In this document: positions 16,226 through 25,195 of the stretch, one piece after another | How the letters are laid out: each line of letters begins with the position of its first letter | How positions within the stretch are numbered: position 1 is the first letter of the stretch | Assembly: GCA_964574815.1 (NCBI GenBank) | Contig: CAZNPL010000016.1 | Location: forward strand, 62,001-126,000 | Length of the DNA stretch: 64,000 nt | Source: CAZNPL01 sp964574815 | GTDB taxonomy: Bacteria > Planctomycetota > Phycisphaerae > UBA1845 | Direction of reading: 5' to 3' | Notes under the pieces: model-generated | Told to the model about the DNA's origin: nothing | What the model saw: the letters and a program-made list of their open reading frames with translations, nothing else | Databases searched by the model: none | Made by a program: the position numbers and the translations under genes

Positions 16226-19200
16226 TCAGTGGTCCACAGTTAGGGTGTCCAGTTTCGGCGCACGGAAGATCAGGGCGTAGCCTGCGGGCACGACAACGAG
16301 GTTAAGAAACGTCGAGCTTACCAATCCTCCGAGTACAACGATGGCCATCGGCGCCAGAATCTCGCTGCCCGGCTCACCCGCAGCCCAGGCAATGGGCAGC
16401 AGTCCCAAGACGGCCGTCAGGGCAGTCATCAGAATCGGCACGAGCCGTTCTTGCGAGCCCTGCATGATTGCGTCCGCGATCGGTTTGCCCTCTTCCTTCA
16501 TCAAGTAAGCGTAGTGATTGACGAGAAGGATGCCGTTCCTCACGGCAATGCCAAACAGGGTGATAAACCCGACCATGCTGGCGATGGAGATCACGGGCGC
16601 TTCATAGCGGCCGCCGATGCCGAACAAGGCGAGCGCATTTCCGACGATGTTGTCTGACTCTGTCGCAAAAATCGCAATGATGCCGCCGATCATTGCAAGC
16701 GGCAGGTTGATCATGACCAGTATCGCCGCCTTCGTCGAACCGAACGACATATTGAGCAGCAGGAGCATGATCACGGCGACAACCGCTCCCATCACGTACA
16801 GCGTCTGTGAGGCCGATTGCTGTGCCTCGAATTGTCCACCGAACGACACCGAGTAGCCGTGCTTGGTAACGATCGGATTGACGCGCTGCTGAACTTCCGC
16901 AACGAGATCGCCAAGATTAAATCCCTCGGCCACGTTACAGGAGATGACAGCCTTTCGTTGCGCGTTCTCCCGCGAGATGAGATTGGATGCCTTCTCGATA
17001 CCTACGTTTGCCACTTCGCGCAAACGCACAAGCGCGCCGTTGCGCCCGCGCAGCATTAGGTCTTTGACTTGTTGAATTCGTTCCCGGTGCTCCGGGGCCA
17101 GTCGCACAACGATGTCGTAGACTTTCACGCCTTCATTTACCACGGCCACTGCTTCGCCGAAGACCGCGTCGCGCACCTGCTCGGCCGCGTCGGCCGGCGT
17201 CAGCCCCCAACGGGCCAGTTCATCGTGGCGATAGCGGATCGGCAGCGACGTGATCATGATTTCACGGTGTGCCGCTACGTCGCGCGTGCCGGGCAGCGGC
17301 TCGATGGCGGCCTCGATCTCCCTGGCGATCTTTCGCAGCACACGCAGATCGTCGCCGTACACATTGATCGCGATGGCCGCCGGCGTGCCCGACATGATGT
17401 GCGAGAGCCGATGCTCAATCGGCTGACCGATGGTCGTCGTGATGCCGGGAACAGCGGACAGGATCTCGTCGATCCGATGTCGTACTTCCGCCTTGTCAAA
17501 ACCGGCTTCCACGGTCACCTCGATCTCGCTGTTGCTGACGGGTTCTGCATGCTCATCGCGTTCCGCACGTCCGGTACGGCGTACGACAGAACGAACGCCC
17601 CCAATTTGTCCCAGGCGCTGTTCCACCCCCTGGGCGATGCGGTCGCTCTCATGAAGCGACGTGCCGGGCGGCGCCATGAGAAAGACCGTAAATGTTCCTT
17701 CGTTGAATTCGGGCAGAAAGCTCGACCCGAACGTGCTTGCCAGCCACACGCTGAGTACGGTGAGTCCGAGTGCGGCCGTGACGGTGATCTTCCGAAAGCG
17801 AAGGACAAATCCGAGGATCGGCCGATATAAACCCTTGATCCACCGAACCAGAAAAGTGTCCCGTTTGACGCCGCCGAGCCTGCCGCGCAGCAATACGGTG
17901 GACAACGCCGGCGTAACAGTCAGAGCCACGATCAAGGACGCGCCGATCGACAGCATGTACATGACGCCGAGCGGCTGGAAGAACCGCCCTTCAAGTCCTT
18001 GCAAGAAGAGCATCGGAACGAAAACGATCACGATGATCAGCGTGGCAAACAGAACCGAATTGAGCAGCTCTGCACAGGCGTCGTGAATGACCGCTGAACG
18101 TTCTCTTCGGGTTTGGGCCGAGGCCGATTGATTCTGACGCAACCGCCTGTAGATGTTCTCGACGAAGATGATTCCATCGTCGACGACGACGCCGATCGCC
18201 ACGGCCAATCCGCCGAGCGTCATGACGTTGATCGACTCGCCCCAACCCCAGAGAACCAGCAGGGCCATGGCGACCGCCAGAGGAATGGCCGTCAGAGTGA
18301 TGATCGTCGTACGCACGTTCAGTAGAAAAAGCCCGAGGACAATCGCAACGATGATCGCCGCATCGAGCGCCACCTCGAGCACGTTGTGCAGGGAGAGGTT
18401 GATGAAGTCGCTCTGCCGGAAGATATGTCGATTCAATTTGACGCCCGCCGGCAGCCCCGCTTCGACGGAATCGAGGGCTTCGTCTATGGCGTCTGTAAGC
18501 GCCAAGGTGTTCGTGCCAGGTGCCTTCTGAATGCTCAGAACGACCGCCGGAGCACCCGCCTCCGAGGCCGTGCCGCGCTTCAGCGCCGGCGCGAGAGATA
18601 CGTCAGCGACCTGGCCGATCGTGATCGGAACACCTTTGTCGTACCGGATGATCGTCGATTGGACATCTGACACGCCCCGCACCCTCCCGGTCTGCCGAAG
18701 CGGGATTTCCAATCCATCGACGTTTAGAAGATAGCCGGCGCCGGCGGTGCTGTGCGCTTGCGACGCCGCTTCGACCACGTCTTTAGTCGTAAGCCCATAG
18801 AGCCGCAGGCGATTCTGATCGACGTTGACCCGGTATTCGGGGAGCTCGCCACCGATCGCGACCACCTGCGAAACGCCGGGAACGCTCAACAGGCGGTTGC
18901 GCAGGTCGAATTCGCCAAAGGCCCTGAGATCCAACGAACTGACGCTGCCATCCGGCGAGCTCAGGGAGATCAGCATGATTTCTCCGGTGATACTCGTAAC
19001 CGGAGTGATTTCGGTGTGCACGTCGGGGGGCAATCGCTCCTCGGCCAGGCTGAGGCGTTCCGATACGAGGTATCGTGCCCGATAGATATCCACGCCCCAG
19101 TCGAACTCGACCCAGACAATCGAGAGGCCGATGGCGCTGGCGCTACGGACTCGCCGTACTCCGGGGAGCCCGTTCACGGAACTCTCAATCGGGAACGTGA

Positions 19201-19393
19201 TGTATTGTTCCACCTCGTCCGCCGCGTACCCGGCGGACTCGGTCATGATGGTGACCGTCGGAGCATTCAGCTCCGGGAACACGTCGACGGACATCCGGGG
19301 CACTTCGTAAGCCGCCAACCCCATCGCGAGCACGGCCACCATGATGACGAGAGGAGCGTTCTCCACGGAGAACTGAATGAGTTTCTTGAGCAT
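16226..19393 (-). CDS. HME-RND heavy-metal efflux pump, CusA/CzcA type (system 2)
   Basis: 1,055-residue RND pump, the second in the island. The start (MLKKLIQFSVENAPLVIMVA) and VFPELNAPTVTIMTESAG fit the family. The proton-relay region in helix 4 reads VVVDDGIIFVENIYRR, with two adjacent Asp. The pump has the usual two-halves topology with large periplasmic loops. It follows its adaptor gene by 12 bp and is followed by a His-rich lipoprotein. It is clearly divergent from system 1, so this is not a recent duplication. Metal specificity is unresolved. Confidence 0.92.
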   Translation of the reverse strand: MLKKLIQFSVENAPLVIMVAVLAMGLAAYEVPRMSVDVFPELNAPTVTIMTESAGYAADEVEQYITFPIESSVNGLPGVRRVRSASAIGLSIVWVEFDWGVDIYRARYLVSERLSLAEERLPPDVHTEITPVTSITGEIMLISLSSPDGSVSSLDLRAFGEFDLRNRLLSVPGVSQVVAIGGELPEYRVNVDQNRLRLYGLTTKDVVEAASQAHSTAGAGYLLNVDGLEIPLRQTGRVRGVSDVQSTIIRYDKGVPITIGQVADVSLAPALKRGTASEAGAPAVVLSIQKAPGTNTLALTDAIDEALDSVEAGLPAGVKLNRHIFRQSDFINLSLHNVLEVALDAAIIVAIVLGLFLLNVRTTIITLTAIPLAVAMALLVLWGWGESINVMTLGGLAVAIGVVVDDGIIFVENIYRRLRQNQSASAQTRRERSAVIHDACAELLNSVLFATLIIVIVFVPMLFLQGLEGRFFQPLGVMYMLSIGASLIVALTVTPALSTVLLRGRLGGVKRDTFLVRWIKGLYRPILGFVLRFRKITVTAALGLTVLSVWLASTFGSSFLPEFNEGTFTVFLMAPPGTSLHESDRIAQGVEQRLGQIGGVRSVVRRTGRAERDEHAEPVSNSEIEVTVEAGFDKAEVRHRIDEILSAVPGITTTIGQPIEHRLSHIMSGTPAAIAINVYGDDLRVLRKIAREIEAAIEPLPGTRDVAAHREIMITSLPIRYRHDELARWGLTPADAAEQVRDAVFGEAVAVVNEGVKVYDIVVRLAPEHRERIQQVKDLMLRGRNGALVRLREVANVGIEKASNLISRENAQRKAVISCNVAEGFNLGDLVAEVQQRVNPIVTKHGYSVSFGGQFEAQQSASQTLYVMGAVVAVIMLLLLNMSFGSTKAAILVMINLPLAMIGGIIAIFATESDNIVGNALALFGIGGRYEAPVISIASMVGFITLFGIAVRNGILLVNHYAYLMKEEGKPIADAIMQGSQERLVPILMTALTAVLGLLPIAWAAGEPGSEILAPMAIVVLGGLVSSTFLNLVVVPAGYALIFRAPKLDTLTVDH

Positions 19394-19405
19394 CTTCGTT
19401 CTCCT

Positions 19406-20812
19406 TTATTCGTCCTCGCCCTCGTGAAACATTCCGTCGGAGTGAAAGTGCCCGCCCTTTTGCATCTCGCCTGAACTTGAACTCGCGAGCATGAGCGGAT
19501 ACACGCCGCCCATGACGATCTCGTCACCCAACATCACGCCGCTGCGCACCTCCACCCAACGGTGGTCGCTGGCGCCCAGGTCGGCGACGGTTCGGATGAC
19601 CGTATTCGGATCATTGCGATCGCGTCGGAAGAAGACCTTTTCGAGCCCGTCGCGAACAACGGCGGCCTCGGGAATCGCGAGCACCTCGCCGCTTTTTCCT
19701 TTGGTAAAGACTTCGAGATACGCGGTCACGCCGGCCTTGGCCCAACTCGGCAGCTGATCAGGGACGACGAAAATGGGAATGGTCCGCTGCTGCGAATCAG
19801 CCTGGAAGCCCATTTCGATAACACCGTCCACGGTGTCTTGAAGGTCGATGCTTCCGCCCGGCGGGGGAACAATACGAGCGGGTTGACCATTCGAGAAAAG
19901 GGTGATGTCCGTCTGAAGTGCGTCGCCGTGAAAGCGAAGCGCTGTCGGATCGATTGTATCCAGCACAAGAGCGCCCGTTTCCGCCCAGCCCCGGTTCGTG
20001 ACGGCCAGACGGTCGACGATTCCCGGCGCTTCGGCCCGAATCGTCAGGCGGCTGATCGATCGCCACGGCGGCTCGCCGGACTCGAGATGCATGTGCTCAT
20101 CAACATGAGGGTCGAGCTCGTCCTTTGTCAACCCGGCGAGCGAGGCCGCCGTACCGACCATCACGTCGTAACGGGCGTGCGCAGCATCGAATTCGGTTCG
20201 AGCAGCCTCCAACTCGGCGCGAAGCCTGGGCAACTGATTCCGCTTTTCGGCTAACTCGGCCTCCAGCTCGACCTGTCGAACCTGGGCTTCCGCAAGATTT
20301 TCGAGGCGGCGTTCGTCGAACGCTACGGCCTTCTCCATCTCGGCGAGCTTGGCTTCGGCGACCGCCAGATCGGCGTGGCTGCGTTTCATCGTGTTTCGCG
20401 CCGAAACCAGGTTACTCTGCAACTCCTGCCACGCCGGCGAATCCAGGTAGAACAGCGTCTCTCCCTTTTCCACCCGTTCATACTGCCTGACGAGCAGCTC
20501 GATTCGCCCGGCCAGCATGACGTGGTATTCACGTCTCGCCTCCGGGCGCAACTCGAATTGTCCGGGCAGACGCACGGTGCTATGAACCGGGCGTTTCTCA
20601 ACGGTGACAAACGTGATGCCAAGGTTCTGCCGCACGCTGGGCGGGATGGCAATCCGATTGCTCGACGTCTCCGAGGCCGCTTCGCCAGCGTGCTCCTGTT
20701 CCCGCCGGGCGTCTTGTTCATCGCCGTTGCATCCGGAGAATGTGACTATGGAAGCCAGTACGATTCCCCAGAACATGGCGGCGACTGGTTGCATCTCGTC
20801 AAAACGGATCAT
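19406..20812 (-). CDS. RND periplasmic adaptor, CusB/CzcB type (system 2)
   Basis: 468 residues from ATG at 20812, chosen because AGAGGAG lies 10 nt upstream and the lipoprotein signal (FWGIVLASIVTFSGCNGD) starts there; an upstream extension of the frame would add 34 basic residues without a ribosome-binding site. The adaptor core follows: a beta-strand with TVRLPGQFELRPEARREY, a helical hairpin (about 130-230), a lipoyl-like half and a beta-barrel. The C terminus is His/Met-rich (GGHFHSDGMFHEGEDE), a likely metal-binding tail. The start overlaps the end of the channel gene by 14 bp. Confidence 0.9.
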   Translation of the reverse strand: MIRFDEMQPVAAMFWGIVLASIVTFSGCNGDEQDARREQEHAGEAASETSSNRIAIPPSVRQNLGITFVTVEKRPVHSTVRLPGQFELRPEARREYHVMLAGRIELLVRQYERVEKGETLFYLDSPAWQELQSNLVSARNTMKRSHADLAVAEAKLAEMEKAVAFDERRLENLAEAQVRQVELEAELAEKRNQLPRLRAELEAARTEFDAAHARYDVMVGTAASLAGLTKDELDPHVDEHMHLESGEPPWRSISRLTIRAEAPGIVDRLAVTNRGWAETGALVLDTIDPTALRFHGDALQTDITLFSNGQPARIVPPPGGSIDLQDTVDGVIEMGFQADSQQRTIPIFVVPDQLPSWAKAGVTAYLEVFTKGKSGEVLAIPEAAVVRDGLEKVFFRRDRNDPNTVIRTVADLGASDHRWVEVRSGVMLGDEIVMGGVYPLMLASSSSGEMQKGGHFHSDGMFHEGEDE

Positions 20813-22304
20813 CTGAACAGTTCTCCTCTTGTTCCGCCTGCGATGGTGTGAACCAATGCGGATGAAGCATCTGTTGAAGTTCATTCGCGGCGCGTTGCTC
20901 AGCCAAGGCCGCATCGATCAACTCGAGCTTTGTGTCCAGCGAGCCCGTCAACGCGTCGCGCAAGAGCAAGACGTCGACCTCCCCGAGATCCAGGAGCGTG
21001 CGGCTGTCCTCCACCTGTTTCTCCACAAGCGGTGCTACGCGCTCCACAAGAGCGCTGCGCCTTTGCGAGGCGTATTGCATGCGCACCTCCACTTGGGCGA
21101 GGTCGGATAGCACGCGTTCCACTGTCGCCTCAGCTTCGATGCGCGCCTGCTCGCGTGCAGCAAAGGCCTCGGCGATGGCTTGTCGATTTCGATTCCACAG
21201 CGGAATCGGAAAGCCGATGCCGAGTCCGAGTCGCGAGAACCCCTCCTCGAATGAATAGCTTGGTCCAATATCCAAATCCGGATACTGACGGCGAATCTCC
21301 AGGCGAAGCTGCTGCTCGCTCGCCTCATAATCGGCCTCCACGGATTTGATCTGCGGGTGCCGGGCGAGGAGCAACTCGGCGCGGCCCTCCGCGGGCAGTC
21401 CCGTCACGTCGATCGCGAGTTGCGGATGCAGGGGAATCGGAGACGCCGGCGCAAGTCCCATCAGCGCCAGCAGCGAAAGCCGCTTCCGGGCCTCTTCTTG
21501 TTGGTACAAGAGCATTTCGGTGCGGCGGCGCGCCAGCTCGATCTGAAGAAGACGGCCCTGTGTGGGTTTCATTTCCCCCGCAGCAACCAGATGCTCAGTC
21601 ATGCCGGCAATGGCCTCGAGTTCCTCTACATAACTCTGCGCGATTCGAAGACGTTCGGACGCTGATGACCAGTCGAGCCACGCCGCCCGCAGGTCGGTTA
21701 CCAGTTCCCACTCCCTCACGAGGATTCGGCGCCACGCTGCACTGTACTGCGCCCAGCGAAATTCCTTCTCCACAAGGAGTCGACCGGAAATCGGGATCGT
21801 GATGCTCAGACCGGCGCCTACGATCCAGGGATCGTCGATGTAATCGCCCTCGACACGCCGGAACCCAATGGGGGTCGTCTCGAGCCCGCCTGCGCTGACG
21901 CCGTCTATCGACGGTCCGTCGAGCTTGAAGCGTGTCTTGTCTCCGCGGTCGACAAAACGGAGCAACTCCGCTTCGAATTGAGGATCAGGCCACCATCCCG
22001 CCTCCTTCGCGCTTGCGAGCGGCACTTCCGCCGCCGCGCGGGTCACGCGTAGTTGGGGATTGAAATGCAGCGCAACCGCTACGGCTTCGTGAAGCGACAG
22101 CCCGTCACTGCTGTCGAACGGGGTTTTCGCCGCCTCCGAATCCGAGAGTGACGCCGCGTAACCTTGGATAGACTCCAGGTCCAGCGCTCGGACCGCCCAT
22201 TGTCGCGCGTAGTCACGCAGCTCCAACGGCCGCCGTTGATACGATTGACACCCGGCAATCGCTGACACCGCGACGACCCAGAACGGGACAAATCTCAAGG
22301 CCAT
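20799..22304 (-). CDS. outer-membrane efflux channel, CusC/TolC type
   Basis: 501 residues, the outer-membrane factor of the tripartite pump. Lipobox VVAVSAIAGCQS near residue 19, then two repeated coiled-coil/barrel halves: the first starts LSLHEAVAVALHFNPQLR, the second contains LPAEGRAELLLARHPQIK. It precedes the system 2 adaptor with overlapping reading frames and probably serves both RND systems, since system 1 lacks a channel gene. Confidence 0.92.
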   Translation of the reverse strand: MALRFVPFWVVAVSAIAGCQSYQRRPLELRDYARQWAVRALDLESIQGYAASLSDSEAAKTPFDSSDGLSLHEAVAVALHFNPQLRVTRAAAEVPLASAKEAGWWPDPQFEAELLRFVDRGDKTRFKLDGPSIDGVSAGGLETTPIGFRRVEGDYIDDPWIVGAGLSITIPISGRLLVEKEFRWAQYSAAWRRILVREWELVTDLRAAWLDWSSASERLRIAQSYVEELEAIAGMTEHLVAAGEMKPTQGRLLQIELARRRTEMLLYQQEEARKRLSLLALMGLAPASPIPLHPQLAIDVTGLPAEGRAELLLARHPQIKSVEADYEASEQQLRLEIRRQYPDLDIGPSYSFEEGFSRLGLGIGFPIPLWNRNRQAIAEAFAAREQARIEAEATVERVLSDLAQVEVRMQYASQRRSALVERVAPLVEKQVEDSRTLLDLGEVDVLLLRDALTGSLDTKLELIDAALAEQRAANELQQMLHPHWFTPSQAEQEENCSDDPF

Positions 22305-22501
22305 GTTGTAATCCTCCGAACGACAAACGTGGCGACCGCGACGCGATTGGCACGATCAGCCGAATCGCGAGCACTCTCGTCGCTAGAACCGGTATTCAAG
22401 CGGCACGTGAATTACCGCAGCGCGCACGGCGTAGAAACAGTGGTTTCAAAGCTTGCTCGGACGTCCTCAGCCGACGAGGCGTCGTGCGCGCAAGGAGGGG
22501 A

Positions 22502-22900
22502 TCAGATTAGAAGGGGCAGGTCGCTTGGATGAACGGGGATTCGAACGCCGCCACCTGCCGTGTCGGTGGGACAGTGTTCGACCGGTGACGCGCGATGGTG
22601 AACATGGATGTAGTCCACGAACACCATTGGCTGCAGAAACAACAATGGCTGGCTGTCGCTCGATCGGTCACGGTGAACGACCGCGATCGAGCACGGGTCT
22701 GATTCGCAGCCCGACTCATGACGACATCCGCCGTCATGCGGGGCATTCGGCTCCTCATGCGAGCAGTCGGAAGCGTCCAGCTTGCGGCAACTCTCGTCCA
22801 CGGGCATGCACCAGTGCTCGAGCACACCGGCCACGCACAGGGCGGGCATGCCACAGAATGCCCACACGGAGATCAGAATGGCAAAGTAGGACCGAACCAC
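22502..22900 (-). CDS. small secreted Cys-rich protein B heading RND operon 2
   Basis: 132 residues if GTG at 22900 is the start. This gives the same length as its paralog at 15141-15539 and places the signal peptide (VVRSYFAILISVWAFCGM) at the N terminus; the frame remains open upstream. PALCVAGVLEHWC, Cys/His-rich clusters (DCSHEE, GGCRHESGCESDPC, IHVHH) and the C-terminal PSDLPLLI follow. It is the first gene of the minus-strand operon that continues into the channel, adaptor and pump of system 2. Function is unknown; the composition suggests periplasmic soft-metal binding. Confidence 0.7.
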   Translation of the reverse strand: MVRSYFAILISVWAFCGMPALCVAGVLEHWCMPVDESCRKLDASDCSHEEPNAPHDGGCRHESGCESDPCSIAVVHRDRSSDSQPLLFLQPMVFVDYIHVHHRASPVEHCPTDTAGGGVRIPVHPSDLPLLI

Positions 22901-23192
22901 CGCTGGATTATCGACTTGCCCGAACGCAGACGTCAATGATTCCGCGCAACATACGCGTAACGGCGCGGTTAGGCCGCATGAACTGCCCGCTGGCGGCCAC
23001 ACCGCAACCCACCGAACATCCGATGATTCGACACGTTGACTGCGGAAAGCGAATTCAGATCCTCCCTGGCGCTGCCATAGCACGCGATGGGTGCCAATCG
23101 GGCGACAAAAGGGCTTTGCGGACCATGCCGGCGCGGTCGCAAATCAGGGTCAAGTGAGTCGTAAGCTCTTGGTGTGGAAGGGGTGACGAAAC

Positions 23193-23266
23193 TGGGCGAT
23201 AGAGGACTTGAACCTCTGACCTCCTGCGTGTCGAGCAGGCGCTCTGGCCAACTGAGCTAATCGCCC
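23193..23266 (-). tRNA. tRNA-Val (anticodon GAC)
   Basis: Complete cloverleaf on the minus strand: acceptor GGGCGAT/ATCGCCC, D-arm GCTCAGTTGGCCAGAGC, anticodon stem CCTGC/GCAGG with loop TCGACAC (anticodon GAC), and T-arm AGAGG TTCAAGT CCTCT. Discriminator A at 23193; the CCA end is not encoded. Confidence 0.95.
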
Positions 23267-23959
23267 GTGATTCAGCGGCCACTCCTGGCTTGAGCAGCCT
23301 ATCCGAAGGAATGCGTCCTTGCAATCCTGGTTCTGCAACGGTCCTCGCGAAGCGTGCGCTGTGAATATGTCGAACCCCGAGCGTCCGGCGGCCAACATGC
23401 CGCTGTCGCACCTCGTTTGGCAGAAGTCGGACACGTTCCCCGCAACGCAGCAGAAGCCGCACGGAGTTCGCCCGCGCATTGTCGCCGTTGATCTCTTCTT
23501 GAACACGACAAGCCAACGATCGCGACGGCCAGCACTGGCCCGAAGCGTAATCGTGTACGTCGCCCATTCCGCGCGCAAACTTGGCGTCCTATGCCAGCCC
23601 GCAACGGACGTCCGCCCGGCACGATTCGGCGGTGTGAAACTCCAACACCCGGCACGGCGCTACTTCCCGAGAGCGCCCGCGGACCGGCCTCTGGTTTTCA
23701 AGCGACAGTGGAAGCAGTACGGCTTTTCAGCCCGTAGCACCACTTTTTCCCGGACGGGCACAGCAGCGGTGAATTAACGGGCATTTGATCGATCGTCGCG
23801 ATAAACTAACATGCGAGGGGTTTCGCCCCGACGTGACGACCGAGGACTCCGTATTCTCATGTGGGCGGCACGAAGATTGCTATCAACTCTACCGACCCAG
23901 CCTCGGGCAGACGGGTCCGCATTCGGTCCGCAATTTGTCTGGAAAGGAGGTAGGCGCCC
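23267..23959. other. 693-bp intergenic region, no gene recognised
   Basis: Several frames of 80-150 codons are open on both strands, but their translations lack family features and suitable starts. Apart from the ribosome-binding site of the aminotransferase at 23944-23951 I see nothing to annotate. Confidence 0.5.
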
Positions 23960-25078
23960 ATGACCACCCACACACCGGCCGGGAATCTTCAATTAGGTAC
24001 CCTGGGATCGACGACGGCCCCGGACGACGCCTCGGTTCCGCGCCTTGACCCGCCCAACCTGGACTGGCCTAATCTCGGCTTCGGTTACGTCAAGACTGAC
24101 TACAACATCCGCTACACGTGGCGCGGTGGGTCGTGGGACGCCGGCACCCTCACGTCGGACGACGTGCTGCCGCTCCACATGGCGGCGACTTGTCTGCACT
24201 ACGGTCAGCAGTGTTTCGAGGGCCTCAAAGCGTTCCGCACGAAGGCGGACGAGATCGTTATCTTTCGCCCGGATGAGAACGCCAGGCGCCTGGTCCGCTC
24301 ATGCCGCAAGATTCTCATGGAGCCGGTCCCGGAGAGCCTGTTCATGGAGGCCGTCACCCGGGTCGTCCAGGTCAACCAGCGGTTCGTGCCTCCGTACGGC
24401 TCCGGCGCGGCGCTCTATATTCGACCGCTAGTTCTTGGAACAGCGCCGCAAGTCGGCGTGAAGCCGGCCGGCGAGTACTTGTTCCTGGTTTTGGTGACAC
24501 CCGTCGGTCCGTATTTCAAGACCGGTTTCAAGCCGGTGCATCTTGTCGTAGAGGAGGATGTGGATCGCGCGGCGCCGCTGGGCGTGGGGGACGCCAAGGT
24601 CGGCGGGAATTACGCAGCGGGACTGCGGGCCAGTGTGGCTGCGAGAGCGCGTGGATTCACCGAAGTCCTGTACCTCGACGCGAAGCACAAGAAGTACGTC
24701 GATGAGTCCGGTCCGGCGAATTTCTTCGGCATCACACAGGACGGCCAGTATGTGACTCCGGAGAGTCCTTCGATTCTGCCATCAATCACAAATATGTCTC
24801 TGATCACTCTGGCTGAAGAGATGGGCATGCGTCCGGAGCGTCGCCCCATCGACATCGAGGAGATCTTCGAATTCACTGAGGCGGGCTGCTGCGGCACGGC
24901 GGCGGTGATCACGCCCGTCGGATCGATCACGTACCGCGAGCGCAAGGTCGTGTACTCGAAGGACGGAGAGCCCGGACCGTTGAGCACCAAGCTCTACAGG
25001 AAGCTGACGGCGATTCAGGTGGGTGATGAGCCCGACACCCACGGGTGGCTCCATCGCGTTCCCAAGACGTCAGCATAG
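23960..25078 (+). CDS. ilvE: branched-chain amino acid aminotransferase
   Basis: 372-residue PLP enzyme of fold type IV that interconverts Val, Leu and Ile with their 2-oxo acids in the cytoplasm. The sequence is of the longer class II (eukaryote-like) BCAT form: N-terminal FGYVKTDYNIRYTW, LHYGQQCFEGLKAFR, the catalytic Lys in GDAKVGGNYAAGL (about residue 213), then YLDAKHKKYVDESGPANFF and the phosphate-cup segment TEAGCCGTAAVITPVGSI. Start ATG at 23960 follows a near-perfect AAGGAGGT at 23944-23951. Transketolase follows 117 bp downstream on the same strand. Confidence 0.95.
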   Translation: MTTHTPAGNLQLGTLGSTTAPDDASVPRLDPPNLDWPNLGFGYVKTDYNIRYTWRGGSWDAGTLTSDDVLPLHMAATCLHYGQQCFEGLKAFRTKADEIVIFRPDENARRLVRSCRKILMEPVPESLFMEAVTRVVQVNQRFVPPYGSGAALYIRPLVLGTAPQVGVKPAGEYLFLVLVTPVGPYFKTGFKPVHLVVEEDVDRAAPLGVGDAKVGGNYAAGLRASVAARARGFTEVLYLDAKHKKYVDESGPANFFGITQDGQYVTPESPSILPSITNMSLITLAEEMGMRPERRPIDIEEIFEFTEAGCCGTAAVITPVGSITYRERKVVYSKDGEPGPLSTKLYRKLTAIQVGDEPDTHGWLHRVPKTSA

Positions 25079-25195
25079 CCAATGGCCCAAGCGTCCTGAT
25101 CGCGCAGTTGATCGCGACGAAATTCAGGCGCGAGGATCTGCGCCGGGCTTCACGACAAGACGACACGCGCGGGAAAACCGCCTTAGGTGTTGAAC

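Noticed and set aside
8811..22900. Metal island as a transposon or integrative element
   Set aside because: No transposase, integrase, inverted terminal repeats or tRNA-associated attachment site were found, although tRNA-Val lies just beyond one end; transfer cannot be supported.
23055..23578. Minus-strand frames across the tRNA-Val locus
   Set aside because: They read through the tRNA gene and have no family features.
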